Shown here one piece after another: positions 28,594-41,483 of a stretch of 64,000 nt of DNA (positions are counted from its first letter, which is position 1; each line of letters begins with the position of its first letter). The DNA lies in contig NC_135782.1 of the NCBI RefSeq assembly GCF_028453695.1, positions 16,858,190-16,922,189 of the forward strand. The letters run 5' to 3'. The notes beneath the pieces are model-generated. The model did no database searches and was not told the DNA's origin. It saw only the letters and a program-made list of their open reading frames with translations. The position numbers and the translations under genes are program-made. This stretch comes from Augochlora pura. Taxonomy: Eukaryota; Arthropoda; Insecta; Hymenoptera; Halictidae.

Positions 28594-29083
28594 CGTCGAA
28601 TGCGAGCTGCCGGGAGGAGGAGAACTGCCACAGTCGTCGCTTCGCTAACGTCAGCGTAAAACCCCAGATCCGAATTCGCACACCTTCCCATTCCGTTCTT
28701 TATTCAATTGTTACATCGAAATCGTATTGTCATCGAGTCCAGGCGCGTGAACACGCGCGAGAGATGCGAGAGTAAACGTTGCTCTTGTGAGTCGCTCTAT
28801 TGGCCGAATGCGAAGCCTCTGATGGCATCATCCCTAACCTAAATGATCATCAAATAGCTCTAATTAGTCCTGAAGTAATTTTTATTTTGCATAATTGTAC
28901 AGGGTGTAGTTATAAACAAGATAGAGTATGGGTACTTGGAAATGGTTCTCTAAAATAAGAAAAATTTTTCATAACAATTTGCAAATTTTCAAAAATTTAC
29001 AAAATTGTTTAATATCCATTTTTTTTATTTTGTAACTTATTTATCTGGTTATCTATAGCTTTGGAAGTGAACTTTTTCATTGC
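28592..29083. other. Unassigned spacer
   Basis: An ACAGGGTGTAGTTATAAAC motif near 28910 resembles the termini of other ant interspersed repeats. Otherwise the sequence is AT-rich without features. Confidence 0.4.
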
Positions 29084-29435
29084 TGATGGAGTCGATTATT
29101 TGAAACGTAGACTTATTGGTCATTTATAGAGTAGAGGCGTAGGTCACTGACGGAGTAGATAGTTTGGACATTTACGGTGTAGCTATTTTGGACACTTACG
29201 GAGTAGATATTTGGGACACTTACAGAGTAGGCGTGACAGTCACTTACGGAGTCAAGTGGTCATTTATGGAGTAGATATTTTGGACATTTATGGAATAAAT
29301 ATTTTGAACACTTACAAAATACATGTCTCTATCACTCGTGGCATAGACCTTTCATCACTATCTTAGTAGACATTCCAACAACATTCACAGTAGACTTTTC
29401 AACCACTTATAGAGTTGACGTTCCGTTCACTTAAG
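29084..29435. repeat. ~21-bp degenerate repeat (CACTTACGGAGTAGA)
   Basis: About 14 units of the type GGACACTTACGGAGTAGATAT recur, with TCATTTATGGAGTAG and TCACTTATAGAGTTGAC variants. The right half is much more diverged than the middle. Confidence 0.8.
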
Positions 29436-30724
29436 GAAAAAACACTGTAAATCTAAAGCAGTCATTGAATTACTCATAGTCCATCAGAGCATTCGCATTC
29501 GGCCAACAATTAAGGATAGGTTCGCGCTCGAATGACGAGCCAGAGAGAAAGCACCATGACAGCCAACCTGGGAGAAAGAAAGAAGGGAACAGCAACTACC
29601 ACTTTCTTTCCCTCGAATTTCTGCGCTGCCTGTACGCAACCGGTGCGATCCACCGGCGGGATAAGCAATGATTTATCACTGTGCGAAGGAGCTCGTTAGA
29701 AAATCGGCTGTTGCGAGAACGGCGACGTACCGGACAGACTTTTTTCCGCGTCGCGACGTCGACGACGTGTTAGACAAAAATAAAAAAAGGGGAAACGCGG
29801 CAAGGAATATTTCGGGGGAGTGTGAAGATGGACGGTGATTAGAAACTGCCAGTGATATTGACCAGAACAATCAAGCAAAGTGTCACAAAGTAAATGTCAT
29901 TTATACTGGAGTAATTATGTTAGACAGATAGGGAAAACGATATTACGCAATTTATACTAACAACTATTATTGATTAATGATCTTTGCATCGTGTGTACGT
30001 TAGCTGGTTCGTCTTTCAAGCCGAGACACCTGGCGCCCGTCGTGCTGTCGCGGGATCGGGGTCAGGATCGGGTGATCTACCGGGTGGCACCGATACGTCG
30101 GAACCGAAATTTTTATCCTACATAAATTTTCCCTTTATTTTACAATTTTTATTAACATTATATTATCACTGTACTATAAATTACAATATTATATTATGCA
30201 AATTAAATTAACATAATATTTATAATATTAACGTAATATCATATTTTATAATTCATAACAGTTATAATAAAATGTTATAATTTGTAATATTTAACATAAT
30301 AATATTTTATAACATAAAAATTAAATGACATTCTTCTTGCAACATTCAAGAATTTCTCCTGCAAAAAGAAATATTTATTTCTATATTAAAAGGAAAAATA
30401 AAATCCACAAAATTGTTTTACAAAGATCGATCAATAAATAACAAAGCTGTGAAGTTTGTTTCGTTTTCGACGACGTCGGGCCACCATAGGACGTCCGGTC
30501 GTTTCTGCGTCAGATAAAATTGCACATTGTACGATATATAACACAGACGGTGCGAACACGCAGCGAGCAGTACCTGAGACGAAACGAGGAAGCAGTGGAG
30601 GGGCGAGCCACGGTTCTCCGATTGGCTCGCTCGCTCTACGCCACGCCCAGCCCAAACAGTATAGTATTTGCAGCGTCACGTGACGTGGCTACTTGCTGTC
30701 GGCAATCAAGGAAAAATTCCTGTA
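29436..30724. other. Unassigned, with an AT-rich block
   Basis: Balanced sequence to 30110, then strongly AT-rich (30120-30420) with many TAATATT words, then balanced. No gene is supported. Confidence 0.45.
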
Positions 30725-31135
30725 CGGACTATAGTATCATTGGAATAATTATTATAATTACATTGATGATTATATAAAGTATAATTATAGTAATTATGTC
30801 GGAATAATATAATATATAATTATAACAATTATTTCTGCACAATTACTATAATTACATCGATGGTAATATAATATATAATTATAATAATTGTGACGCAATA
30901 GTTATTACAATTATATCGATAATAATATAATATATAATTATAATAATTATGTCGTTATAATAATTATAACTATAGTAATTATGATGGAATAATTTTATAA
31001 CCATAATAATTATGTCGGAATAATTACTGTAACTATAATAATTATGTTGGAATAATTACCATAACTATAATAATTATGTCGGAATAATTACCATAACTAT
31101 AATAATTATGTCGGAATAATTACTATAATTATATA
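30725..31135. repeat. AT-rich array, 32-bp unit in its right part
   Basis: GTCGGAATAATTACCATAAC plus TATAATAATTAT repeats at 32-bp spacing (clear at 31014, 31046 and 31078). The left part has longer, diverged units with ATAATATAATATATAATTAT. Confidence 0.85.
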
Positions 31136-33661
31136 AATAAATCTCTCGAAGAGTGCAACGTCGATTTGACGAATTTTCCCGGCGAAGGTCCGAATGGAAT
31201 TTTTCCTGACGAATAAGCACACGTTTGGCTTGAGCGTGGTACGGCACAGGAGTGGGGAAGAGGGTGGGGGGGCGGTGGGCGGGGCACGGCGAGTATCGAG
31301 GATCCGATGGAAATAACCGCGGCGCGTCCAACGAAAACACAACGGGGCCAGGAAATCGGACACGTGTATGTACTGTATGTAGAGAAGAGATTAGAGAGGA
31401 ACGATATACAACAGCGGCCCGTTTCCCGATCGTATACGGGTCACCGGTCACGGCAGCGCAAAGCAACAAGGCCGGGAGGAGGGGGGGAAGGGGTTGGGTT
31501 GAGAAAAAGGAATCGAGCGAAAATAGCGTGTGCGTGTGTACATAGGTATTATCCTGTATATAGATCTGTAGATTTAAAATTACGTCCCCGGAACTCTTTC
31601 TAGGCACCTACACTCGAACTTTAGGTAGCTAGCTAAATAGCATAATTATATCTTTATAATTTACGTGTAACCGTGTTGAACGAGAAGCGACAACAATTAA
31701 GAGAAGAGAGAACGAAACAATTGAAAGCGACGCAACACTGTAGAGGCGCGCGCGCGTGCTCCCTGATATGGTTTAGGAATGACGCGTTTTTGGAATGCAA
31801 TGTGGGTGCAAGCGCGCGCGTTCACGATTCGTACGCATACCGAGCGCCCTCTGTCCTTCCATACCGCTCCTAGATTTATACCTAATTTACACTGGATATT
31901 AACGTCTAAACGCTACACTGTCATCTACACTGTAACAAATTGTATTATATTTTATATATATATAAATATGTAAATGTTTTTCTAAAACTGTCTATACTTT
32001 ATTCAGCCTTCCCGTCCTTTTCGATTTTTATATTTAATATACTAGTTAGGAATAAGGGATTAAGCTTTGCAGAAGGGTTAATTATATTCCCAAGGAGGGG
32101 AATAAATATTTGGATAACTATTTTGTTAAACATTTTAATAAATATCCTATTAATAATAATCGACAGAGTCTTATAATCCGTGATGAAAAAGTTGACCTAA
32201 TAAATGTTAATTTGTCCTAACTTGATCCCATGCGAAAATTATGAGAAAAAATCGGACGTATCACCAATACTACGCTGTATATCCGTGAATTTTTTCAGAT
32301 TTTTAAGTTAACAATTCCGGTCATTAAAAATAAAACCTACGAAAAGTGCTTATCTTTTTTATAAGTCGAAATGGAACGCCACAATCAATAATGTTCTACG
32401 ACCACGAAATTATTTTTACAGCTTTTCCCCTTGCTGGCGTAATAAAAACATGCGAACGGATCCGGCGTGGGATGGGGGACCCGTTTCGTATAAAACATTT
32501 CGGCTCGAATGAGAACAGTATTCAATTACTTCGAAAACGGACACCATCGGTCGAAACTAATACCAGGCGATTACGTTTCGGCTCGTTGCTTCCTTCATCG
32601 CTCCGTGGCAACAGGGCCGCCGCCGTCCACGTGTGTGTTCACCGTATAACAATTTCGCTAAAATAGCCCCGGTACCGCGCGCGGTAATAGCCATTCATAC
32701 GCAGGCAACGGATTAACGTTGACCGGTGGCCGCGCGCGGCCTTACCGTGGCGTATTAAACGAAAACGAACTCGTTAATCGTTTATTAAACGCAGGCGAAA
32801 CACCGCCCCTGGGGGGTTTTCGCCGGCCGAAACAAAGTAATATATCTCCGCTTGAAAATTCCGAGCAATCACGGTGGCTAGTCCGTTACAGTCGGATGCA
32901 CTCGAGAATGCACTCAGCAGCCGTGCAATAACGAGGGCACAATGCAACGTTTCTCGAATCAATCTGAGTCGCCGCGCGCGGGCTGTTCCCGGCGCTGGCC
33001 TCTCCCTCCCCCACCCACTCTTCGCGCCCCATCCCCTACACCGTCCTCTTGGCCGCCGGTTATCGAGTTTATGTAAAGTGCGCGCGGTATTATTACTTTT
33101 CCGAACGCGGAGTTAATTAAAACCTGCCAATGAACGCAGGAAAGCAATATTCTGACGCGCTGCTTCGTTTCCCCGGCCCGCGGCAGCGCCTCGGCCGTCC
33201 CCAGCGGATGGCTAGTCGAATAAGAGAACGCGCGATTGTCGAGGGGGGAGGAAACGTCACTTCCCTGTAACGAGCCACGGTTCAACGGCACCCGTCGTGC
33301 GCCGACCGATCGGTAAACAAACCGCCTCTCCAAGACGAGCTTAAGGAAAGCTTAATGAAGCAATTTTCGTTTTACGAGGGCCGCGACGGCTGTCTCCTCG
33401 GATCGACGCCACCGCCATGACGAGGCCAGTGTCTTGTGGGAAATGGGATATAAGAGGAGTGGGGGCTGGTGGCGCGTGCGCATGGAAATGTGGCGCGACG
33501 ATTACCACGTGATCTGGAGCCTAGAGATAGGAAGATTAAGGAAAATCTGAATTTTTATGAATTTAACATGGACATTAACATTTTTATGGATTTTATTTGG
33601 AGTAAAAAAGCTCCATGGCTCTCAGTTGCAGTGATCCGAGCGATTTTTTAAAGGACGGCAT
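31136..33661. other. Unassigned, GC-rich and AT-rich alternation
   Basis: GC-rich at 31140-31520, AT-rich at 31900-32340, GC-rich at 32440-33500. One arm-like GTGAATTTTTTCAGATTTTT at 32285 resembles the hairpin arms at 35.1-35.3 kb. Frames on both strands overlap and none has a recognised domain. Confidence 0.45.
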
Positions 33662-34056
33662 GAGTTTAGAGTTTCTAGAGTCTTTAGAGTTTTTAGAGTC
33701 TTTAGAGTTTCTAGAGTCTCTAGAGTCTCTAGAGATTTGGAGTCTACAGCCTAGAGTCTACAGCCTAGAATCTTGAGTTTTGGAGTCAAGACTCTAGAGT
33801 TTAGAATTTAGAATTTAGAGTTTAGAGTTTAGAGTTTAGAGTTTAGAGTTTAGAGTTTAGAGTTTAGAGTCTAGAGTCTATAGTTTAGAGTCTAGAGTTT
33901 GGAGTTTGGAGTTTAGAGTCTAGAGTTTAGAATCTAGAGTCTAGAGTCTAGAGTCTAGAGTCTAGAGTAATAAGTCTAGAGTCTAGAGTCTAGAGTCATG
34001 GAGTCTAGAGTCTACAGACTACGGTGTACTAGCTAGAGTTTGGAGTTTAGAGTCCC
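33662..34056. repeat. Heptamer array (TTTAGAG/TCTAGAG)
   Basis: About 50 units of TYTAGAG run in one direction, with blocks homogenised to TTTAGAG (33799-33870) and others to TCTAGAG (33926-33996). TCTAGA is palindromic, so runs of the second type are self-complementary. Confidence 0.92.
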
Positions 34057-35060
34057 AGAGACACATCACAGAGCACCAGCATTGCTCCGTAGCCTCTCCC
34101 ACAGCCCGTAACGATTCATTTCAGATTGTCCAGCTCTAGTTTAGAATATCTTAGCCGCTAGTACACTACCCTACCAACATCCAGCCCCGCGCAGCGCGTC
34201 AGCGCGAGATCGATGACGTACGAAAAATAGCGAGAGGGAGCCGCGTATCTGTCGGCAAGTTTGCCGCAGCTAAACGCATAGCGCGCGCGCGGGCCAACTT
34301 GTTCCCATTCATCGTGCAGTTTACACGATCCCCGCTTGTTCCGGCAGCATCCCCGGGTCTCTGAAACTTCGCCGAACAAGAACGCCCGAAGGACCTTCGC
34401 AATTAGCAAATTCAACCGGATGAGGGGGGCGATGGGGTAGAGCTAGAGCGCCGGTCTCGCGGAAAGAAAAGTGAAGAAACCGCGTGTCTCGTTAAGGTAA
34501 CGCGGCGGGTACCGGAAGTTTGATTAGTCGCCGGCAACCCCGGTGGCAAACCGGAATATTAGCAAACGTAGCCCCGGCGAACTTGTTCATTAATAGATCG
34601 GCCGGGAGTTCGGGGCGCCTTGGTAAATCCACGTTGTAATCTGACGACCGGATCGGGCGGGGGCCCGGGCAATTGAAACTGCCAGCAACAGCCGAACTGT
34701 TCGGGAACCGGGGCGCGGTTTCCGAGGGCCTGTCTGCAACTAATATACGCCCGCGTAATTAGTTGTCGCGCTCGATAGTAAGCTACGCCGGCTGATTTGT
34801 CGCGGGGACGTAGCCATTTTATTGGCCGACGTGTCTGCCGCGTATCTGACCCTTTAACAACCACTGTCGTAGTTGTACTCGACATTGTCATCATTATTGA
34901 GATTCCACTTGACTTTTGACAGTGTAAAATTAATATTTTTGCAGTTATTGATCACTATTTTTATAAATTATACTGACTCAGAGAAATCCTAAAGCACCAC
35001 TCTAATCTGATTCAAAGCTACTGGTCCTGGTACCTTTATTTCTCCGTTTCTAGTAGAAGG
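34057..35060. other. Unassigned, GC-rich
   Basis: No element or gene is recognised. The minus-strand frame at 34559-34894 has no known domain. Confidence 0.4.
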
Positions 35061-35360
35061 AAAATTCTGAAAAAATTCATGGATCTTCTACTTAATATAA
35101 TACAAGTCTATGAATTTTTTCAGAATTTTTAGTTTAACAATAAGAACAGAGCTGAAGTTTTTAGTCCGATGGCTCAGAAGAGTAGTTACCTCATGCTCAT
35201 GGTCTATCGAATACAAAAAAATCAACTAGTTATTTCTTCCTTTCAGTTAACAGGAAAATTCTGAAAAAATTCATAGATGTACTACCTAACATAACCTGAC
35301 AAGTCTATGAATTTTTTCAGAATTTTTAATTGAACAATAAGAACAGAGCTGAATTTTTTA
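35061..35360. repeat. Two tandem copies of a hairpin-bearing ~194-bp unit
   Basis: Each copy has left arm AAAATTCTGAAAAAATTCAT (35061 and 35255) and the inverted right arm TCTATGAATTTTTTCAGAAT (35107 and 35304), with 21-26-base loops. Both are followed by AACAATAAGAACAGAGCTGA. Arms within each copy are nearly perfect while loops and flanks differ. Confidence 0.85.
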
Positions 35361-35981
35361 TTTCGATAGCTCTAAAGAGTAGCCACCCCCTGCTTACGAC
35401 TTATAAAATATAGCAAAATTAATTATTTTTAAGACTAAATTTGCCTTCCTATCCAGCTATAAACATCACCTATCCCCCAAATATAATAGAATATTGCATA
35501 AATAATAATTTTAACAGAATACCAGCTCTGGAACAATTGTTAATTCGAGCATAATAAATCGAGTGCTAATTCTTTTTAGGAAAAGTTCGCATTATTTCCG
35601 CAACAGATTCCACGGAAAATCGGCTACAAAATCGTCGAAGGAAACGGCGCGGCGTCGATGGAATCATCGTGAGAGATTGATTAAAAACATAAAAATGGGA
35701 AATTGATTTAGTCCGACGGTCGGGGTGTTCCGAAGTAGGTCGAGCAATCTCGCCCGTTGGATCTGGCGGTACGTCGAAATCGAAAGAGTGTAGGTTAAAA
35801 GTGTATTTCCGTTCGAAATAAAAAGCGATAAACACTGATGGGAACAGAAACTGCAGAAAGCCTCGGCCACGGGCCACTTTAAGAATCCTCCCGAGGGGAG
35901 GGAGGAGCGGTACGATATTACTGTCGCTTTTAATAAAAATGTCCGAGAATTTTCTTGCGCGTCCGCTCTCTCTCTCTCTCA

Positions 35982-36013
<32 letters not shown>

Positions 36014-37565
36014 GTCAATAACAATAATACGGGGGATGTCAAAAGGAGCCGGGTAATAAAACTTCGGATTTTATTGAATTTTCGCGAGACTGGCACAGGT
36101 GAGAGAAATTAGGGGAATATAGCTGTGTTATTTGCACTGGTTAATAATAATAAGATGCAGTATTCTTTTCTTTTTTCTAATAAAAAATCTAGGATGGAAA
36201 TATATTAGAAAGTAGGCGGAGCTAGGAGGCGTGATTTGTTCGCAGTCGACCTGTCCCGAGTCCCCAGTTTTCTAAAAATTGGGGTCTAAAAGGAAGCCTA
36301 ATTTGTATTGCTAAAAAAATGTGGTTTTCACTCCATAAGATAGTAAAATTAAGAGAGGAATATTTCAGTTATTATACAGTGAATTAGACTATGTAATATC
36401 TACAGAAAAATTCAAGTGGCAATTTTAAACAATTTATGCCATTTTAAAATCGTTGACACAGTTTTGCTCTCCACTGTATATATCTCGTCGTCGAATCGAC
36501 TTCTTCCGAGAAATATGACGTAATAACCGCCAAATTGCTTTCCCACACCGAGAGAAAGGCACGCGGTTGTATGCGTCGATATACAACGACCGTAGTATTA
36601 CAACATTTATTAGGTGTTTCACCCGGTGCTCGACATTTTTGCGTTTTCTCGTACGGTTGATCGACAGTTATCATTCAGGTCGTTGTGTGCGCACGGCAAA
36701 TACGATAAAAACGAGAGATAAAAGAACGTCCAAGGAGAACTGGATTCGAACAGTATTTCACCTGCCATCTCGCATGTTTACTCTATAATGCGACTGCAGC
36801 GAGCTGACGTGCACCAGAATCCCTCGGTCTCCACGTGACTTTTCTTTTATATCGCAGAAAACGAAATGATGTGTACAGTGGTTGGAACAGTTCCGTGCTA
36901 TAGATTCGCCTGAGAATTGAACGAAAATTGTTTATGAGACGGTTAATAATTTTTTAAGTATCGTAGAGTGTTTGGAAATTTTTTTTTTTTGTGGCAAATC
37001 GCTTTGTTATATTTGATTTTCTGTTGGATGATTTTATAGTGTTTTTAGTATTTCTTTGGTATTTTTAGAATAAATGGTTTCCTATTATTTTTTGTAGTGT
37101 TTTTTGAATTAATAGTTTTATGATAGTTTTCTAATATTTTTTTTTACTTTAATTAATATTATTCTAATATTCTCTTATTACTATTATTAATAAATCTGAA
37201 AATTAATATTATTATAATATGGTTTTAATATTGTTCCAATATTCTTCTAATAATTTTCTACAATTTTCTAAAATTTGTCTACTTTCTCTTCTGCAATTTT
37301 TCTATTTTTCTAATATTTGTTCACCCTTTTCAAGTCAAATCGAACAGAAATTAATGTAACAATATTCGTAAATCCTCAGGGGCGTTCTCACCGAAGCACA
37401 CATTTCGCCCGGTCATCCTTCCCGTAACAGCATAAAAACCACAGTCTAATTACGAGCTTACATAGAGTATGTAAATATTGTCACGGTGGAGGGAAACAGA
37501 ATTGGAGGAACCATTTCTGACACGCGCGTCGCTCATGACACTCTCTCCACCCGTAACACGCGACA
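35361..37565. other. Unassigned with (CT)n and AT-rich blocks
   Basis: (CT)n repeats lie at about 35966-36014, and T-rich low-complexity DNA at 36940-37350. No coding sequence is supported; the 176-codon minus frame at 35566-36096 runs through the microsatellite. Confidence 0.45.
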
Positions 37566-39217
37566 CAAATCTGCATTTGTGTTTACGTTCCTGGACAAAA
37601 ATGCAACGCGCGCAGAGGAGAATCTCGTTACCGTCCCCCCATTTTCGGCTCCCATAAAAGATAACTGTTATTACTCTAATAAAAGAATACACCGTGATTA
37701 TAAATACACTTTCGCTTGGAAATACGCCACGGAATTAGCACTCGACGCGGCTAAACACCCGTCGTTGCTATAGATAATAATTTTTCGTTGTGGAATAGGT
37801 AATATTTTATTATACCTTTCTATCGAATATAAGGGTTATAATATAATATTATATTATGTGTTATGCAGTATTATCATATAATATTATATTGTATATTATA
37901 CAGTATTGTAATATGGCACTGTGTCAAATATTATACGGTATTATAATATAATATTATATTTTACACAGTATTATACTATAATATCATATTATATATTATA
38001 CAGTATTATAATATAGTATTGTATCAAATATTATAACATTTTATTTAACATTATAGTATTCATAAAGGCACTGCATAGTGCACCCTTTCCAGTGCTACAA
38101 GTTTTGTATATAGTAAATATTTACAAAAGTACATAGTATATAGTATTAGTAGTATATAGTATTAGTAGTATATAGTATTAGTAGTATATAGTATTAGTAG
38201 TATATAGTATATAGTATTTATCATCCGAAAATTGGTGAAGCATTCTTCTAGATGTTTTCTGCCAATCTTCCCCCTTTCGATAATTGAAAACCATCCTACG
38301 CTATTAAATATTTATATAGAAAGAATTGTCGAATAATATATGATTGTTCTATTACAGTATTCTATCTAATATGACTATCATAAGTAATAAAGCACTGCTC
38401 CTAATATTATAGTATTCTACCAGCATCCTGCAGCATCTTTTCCTCAAATATTAACAATTCTACCACTCCCTATTATTTATTTGTTACAACATTATTCGCC
38501 CCAATTCGTGCACTCTTTCCCACAACCCTGAAAGGTTAGAGGCCAACACGATATTTGAGATTTTCAATTAAGAAAAACTGCAGCTCTTTGTTTAAGTGAA
38601 CAATTCCGTGGACAAAGAAATGTTCCATTTCATTGAACACGTAGCTCTGGCAACATTCGAAGCGGGACGAGTGAATGCCTGTCAATTAATTGGGTTTGTA
38701 ACAAGCGCCGAAATATCAAAGCGGTCAACGATTCGTGCGAAATTAATTTTACAGTTTGCGAAAGTATTAATTCAAAATTGTTTACGCGGGCTCTGAATAA
38801 TCGAAGCGTCTTAAAATTATTGAATATTTACAGAGAGATACTTTACTATAGAGAGATGGAGCATCGTTAATAATGTGTAATTTTTCATCTTGGATTTATA
38901 TAAAATTAGGTCTCATTAAGTATTATGTAACGACATCCAAAGGAAAAATAGTAAATTAATTATTACTAATATTAGAAATAAATCTTTATTACTCTTTTTA
39001 TTATGGTAATAATAGCGATAATCAGAAAACAAATAAATAGATGGAAATGAATTATGCGACCTACATCGTTGAATTAGTCTTTCTATTTACGATAATTCAG
39101 TAGAGCAAAATATATAGGGTGTCCTTTAAAAAAGTCAACATAATTTTAACATTTACTCTAAGAGTAATAATATTTAAAAGTCGTTATATTCCATTATATA
39201 ATCAATGAAATACTGAT
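37566..39217 (+). repeat. Inverted duplication, left arm
   Basis: The inner part (about 38340-39217) matches the reverse complement of 41484-42372 at roughly 95% or better by eye. The outer part (37566-37728) matches 42372-42523 less well. Between them the left arm has about 600 bp (37731-38335) absent from the right arm, made of AT-rich TATTATACAGTATTATAATA and TATAGTATTAGTAG repeats. A 66-codon frame (38596-38796) is shared with the other arm, but its few differences include two replacements and give no sign of coding constraint. Confidence 0.85.
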
Positions 39218-39941
39218 CCTATCTAATATACTGTTGCATCCAACGTTATACAATTCATTCTAACACTATATTCAGTAGCATCTTAATATTAAAATAAAAA
39301 TATTATTAATAAACACCTCCTCAATAATTCCTCCAACAGAACAATGCATTCTCACTCCTCCCACACTCAAATTACATGTCACCCCTATAAATTAACAACA
39401 AATAATCACATTCCCTTTCCACCCAACAAAAACGAAATGCATTCTTCTCCAATATCTTCCTTCTAAAATCTTGATCACGTTAGTCGGACACAGAGTGGTA
39501 ACGGGTTAACCGGGTGTTCCCTAAATCGTTGTTTGTAATTGGGGGAAGCGGTGCGATCGAGTGGCGGCAGGATTTATGCGGCTGCGGCATCGGCACAGCG
39601 TCTGGAGCGCAGTGGCCCCGGCGCGAATAAATTTGGCCGGCGGTAAATGTATTAATAAAACATCGATAAAATAAATCCGGCGTACCGGAGGGACGGCCGC
39701 TGCACGCGGCGAAGGCGAAACCGTGGATGGAGGACGGGAGAAGGGGGGGGGGATCGTTTCGGTAGCAGCGAATTCAATCTGGAAACAGTTGGGCAAACGG
39801 CGCGGCACTCGGACGTCCGGGGGAGGGGGGGGGGGGAGAGCGAGAAGTTTAGCGGCGAGAGAGGATCCTCCTGGGTGTATCGCGGAAACGCCAAAATCTG
39901 CCGGCGGCGTGGCTGGCCGGCGTATATCCGGGCGCGAGAAG

Positions 39942-39976
<35 letters not shown>

Positions 39977-41483
39977 GGCGGAATTGGCGTGGTCCCATCG
40001 GACATAAATTTCAATCAACGGCAGTCGACGACGCTACGGCCCGTCGACGGCAGGGTCGAAGCAGCCCCCGAAATACAATCGCGTCCTCATTGAAGGCGTC
40101 GCTCGCATACTTCGACCGTCCGATATTTATTGCCACCTGATCGGCGAGCCACCCTGATTGGTTCCGCGCGCGCGCCCGTCGATCTATCCCCGTTCCCTAG
40201 CGCGTTACACGACCCACGGAAACGTAAATTCCACGGTGCCCCGCGCTCTGTTTCCCTTCCGCTACCTACCCCCGTCGTACCCGGAGTCCAACGTTGATAG
40301 GTTCCCCGGACACGAAATTTGCATTAAACAAAACCGAACGTCGTTCTCCGCGGCGTCCTTATCGAGCGGATCGATGCGCCTGATGCGACGGCTTCGTCGT
40401 TTGATTCACCGATTTCCGGAACTTGAACTCGCCTTCGATACTTTGTTGATTTTTCCTCGGCTTTTGAAACCTTTCTGGACGTTTTAAAGAAACTTGGAAT
40501 TTTGTGGAAGAATCCATGGATTTTTTGATGAATTTTTATTCTTGCATGGTGATTCATAATGGCCGGTGATCGAGTCTCGCGTGACTCGTAGTTACAGATG
40601 TATAGGGTATGGTATACAGGGTGTTTCTCAATTATTGTAACTCCGCGAAATGGGGGGTAGCTGAGGCTATTTCAAGTAACTTTTTCGTTTGCCGAAATGC
40701 AATCCGCGGCTTTGTTAACGAGTTATTAACAATTAAAGTTGGCTGCGCACCGACGAGTTTTCGTGCTGCTGCGCACATGAGCGCGAACGATTCAGGGACG
40801 ACTCAAGCCCGTCTCGGTGACAGGAGCCACGGCCACGTATCGCCTCTGAGCCGCGTTCGATCATCAAATAAGAATTTCATGAATTTCACAAATGTTATTA
40901 ATGAAAAACTTACCAATGCAGTTGTAAATGTTGTAATCCAAAAGTTATAATCCACGTATGTAATCCACGTATGTAGAACGGCACAGATTACACTAACTTT
41001 CACTTTCGTTTTCACTTTCACTGCACTATTATTTCACACTGATCACGAATTATTCAACAATTAACACATGTCCGAAGTTTCCAGCGTTATTTTGTGTGGC
41101 CCTGAAAAGGGCCGATTAATTTCAAATACGGAGAAGTTATTAAGTAATTTCAAATACTTTTTAAAGAACGGTGAAGTTATAGGGACGAAATCTCGAACGA
41201 AACTGACCTTCTCCACGAAGATGATCACACAGACTGTGTCGATTGTCATAGTAACGGACACTAGGTTTTAAAGAAATTTGAGATGCCCCGACGAAAAAAA
41301 AAGTTTTCTAAACTGTAACACGCTGTAAGGATTTTTAGACGAAAGCCAGACCGGTACGCCGGCAGATTCGATGAGAGTAAAAGTCATAAAATAGGGAATG
41401 AATGAGACAGATGTCTCGAGTATTTTGGAGCATCGAAAACCTGTGCGACAACCTAGGGTATGGTAGGTATATTTTCAAGAATA
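39218..41483. other. Spacer between the inverted arms
   Basis: About 2.27 kb of largely GC-rich DNA, with a G-run near 39745, another at 39826-39835 and (GA)n at 39948-39975. It contains one half-copy of the palindromic repeat (40617-40745). No gene is supported; the 165-codon minus frame at 39521-40018 runs into the (GA)n tract. Confidence 0.5.
40617..40745 (+). repeat. Palindromic GC-loop repeat family, half copy 4
   Basis: It starts ACAGGGTGTTTCTCAATTAT, then GCGAAATGGGGGGTAGCTGA, and continues as the left arm TTTCAAGTAACTTTTTCGTT and AACGAGTTATTAAC. No right arm is seen. The extra GGGTGT leader is a typical terminus of ant interspersed repeats (from memory). Confidence 0.6.

Noticed and set aside
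33662..34056. CRISPR-like array
   Set aside because: Short contiguous heptamers without spacers in a eukaryotic genome; it is a simple satellite. The same applies to the other arrays here.
34420..34455. GGTAGAGC sequence resembling a tRNA D-arm
   Set aside because: No cloverleaf and no B box downstream.
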